NCBI GenBank assembly: GCA_030592225.1
Contig: JAUVJT010000045.1
Span: 1-11,756, forward strand
From: Candidatus Stahliibacteriota bacterium
Lineage (GTDB): Bacteria; Hydrothermota; Tepidihabitantia; B3-TA06
DNA: 11,756 nt
Direction of reading: 5' to 3'
This document shows positions 11,589-11,756 of the stretch, in pieces. Position numbers and translations under genes: made by a program. How positions within the stretch are numbered: the stretch's first letter is position 1; every line of letters starts with the position of its first letter. The notes beneath the pieces are model-generated. The model saw nothing but the letters and a program-made list of their open reading frames with translations. It did no database searches and had not been told where the DNA came from.

Positions 11589-11756
11589 CTTCGGGGCATT
11601 TTCACTATATCCAGGACTGCCGTCCTGGTTTTACCGAACATAACACCCCCCGTACCCCTTCGGGGCACAGTGTGCCCCTTGAGGCGCCAACTTTACTGCG
11701 CCTCATAGGGTATTTTCACAATAAGCCGGAGCATACGCTCCAGTCACAAGGAGATA
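11559..11756. other. Hairpin-rich intergenic tail with a ribosome site for a gene beyond the window
   Basis: Several inverted repeats follow one another. ACCCCTTCGGGGCA occurs twice (from about 11585 and 11654). GGGGCACA and TGTGCCCC pair at 11662-11678, GAGGCGC and GCGCCTC at 11681-11704, and GGAGCATACGCTCC is at 11728-11741. AAGGAG at 11748-11753 is placed like a ribosome binding site for a plus-strand gene starting just past the window edge. Confidence 0.5.
11611..11632 (+). terminator. Rho-independent terminator of the VOC-like gene
   Basis: Arms CCAGGAC and GTCCTGG (7 perfect pairs) enclose TGCC and are followed by TTTT. It begins 53 bases after the stop. Confidence 0.65.

Overview
The window looks like part of the chromosome of an anaerobic, uncultured bacterium. 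Anaerobic life is suggested by the dense set of iron-sulfur and small metal-binding proteins: ferredoxin-bearing ATPases, a radical SAM enzyme, a NifU scaffold and NifX-type proteins. A secreted protein with a one-repeat beta-propeller region and a C-terminal segment like a sorting domain points loosely to an FCB-type or candidate-phylum (WOR-3-like) lineage. That placement is an inference and weak. No rRNA, tRNA, CRISPR array, transposase or phage gene is visible.

Almost all genes lie on the minus strand, so the gene order below runs from high to low coordinates. (1) 10758-11558 (+): a VOC/glyoxalase-like protein, divergent from the rest, with its own promoter and terminator. (2) 9826-10326: a small exported protein, with a promoter, a structured leader and a terminator. 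(3) 9206-9454: an unrecognised 82-residue Cys-rich protein with a strong promoter, a leader of about 105 bases and a very good terminator. (4) 8717-9088: a DUF134 DNA-binding protein behind a consensus promoter whose start site sits in a perfect 14-base palindrome, probably an autoregulatory operator. (5) 6111-8544: a fused double MinD-type ATPase with ferredoxin insertions, a Gly-rich zinc ribbon and a DUF5320 protein. (6) 2647-5883: a tight seven-gene operon of NifU-like scaffold, FmdB zinc ribbon, two NifX-type proteins, radical SAM protein (COG0731), SAM methyltransferase and a second zinc ribbon. (7) 252-2562: MtaD-like amidohydrolase and an NAD-dependent epimerase.

Blocks 4 to 6 probably work together. 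DUF134, COG1149 ATPases, DUF5320 and NifX-family proteins recur together in anaerobes. To my knowledge the best-studied relative is the orange protein (ORP) locus of Desulfovibrio, whose NifX-like protein carries a Mo-Cu cluster. Here the cluster also has a scaffold (NifU), a radical SAM enzyme and a methyltransferase, and the two ATPases are fused. No nifH, nifD, nifK, nifE, nifN or nifS is present, so nitrogen fixation is not supported. The likely theme is assembly, carriage or insertion of a metal-sulfur cofactor, with the target unknown.

Six promoters can be read by eye. Five have a 16-base spacer. Three place the -10 box only 5 to 8 bases before the start codon, which predicts leaderless mRNAs for the NifU operon, the MtaD operon and the VOC gene. 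Most other genes have clear AGGAG-type ribosome binding sites. The intergenic DNA is rich in hairpins and holds two families of diverged short repeats.
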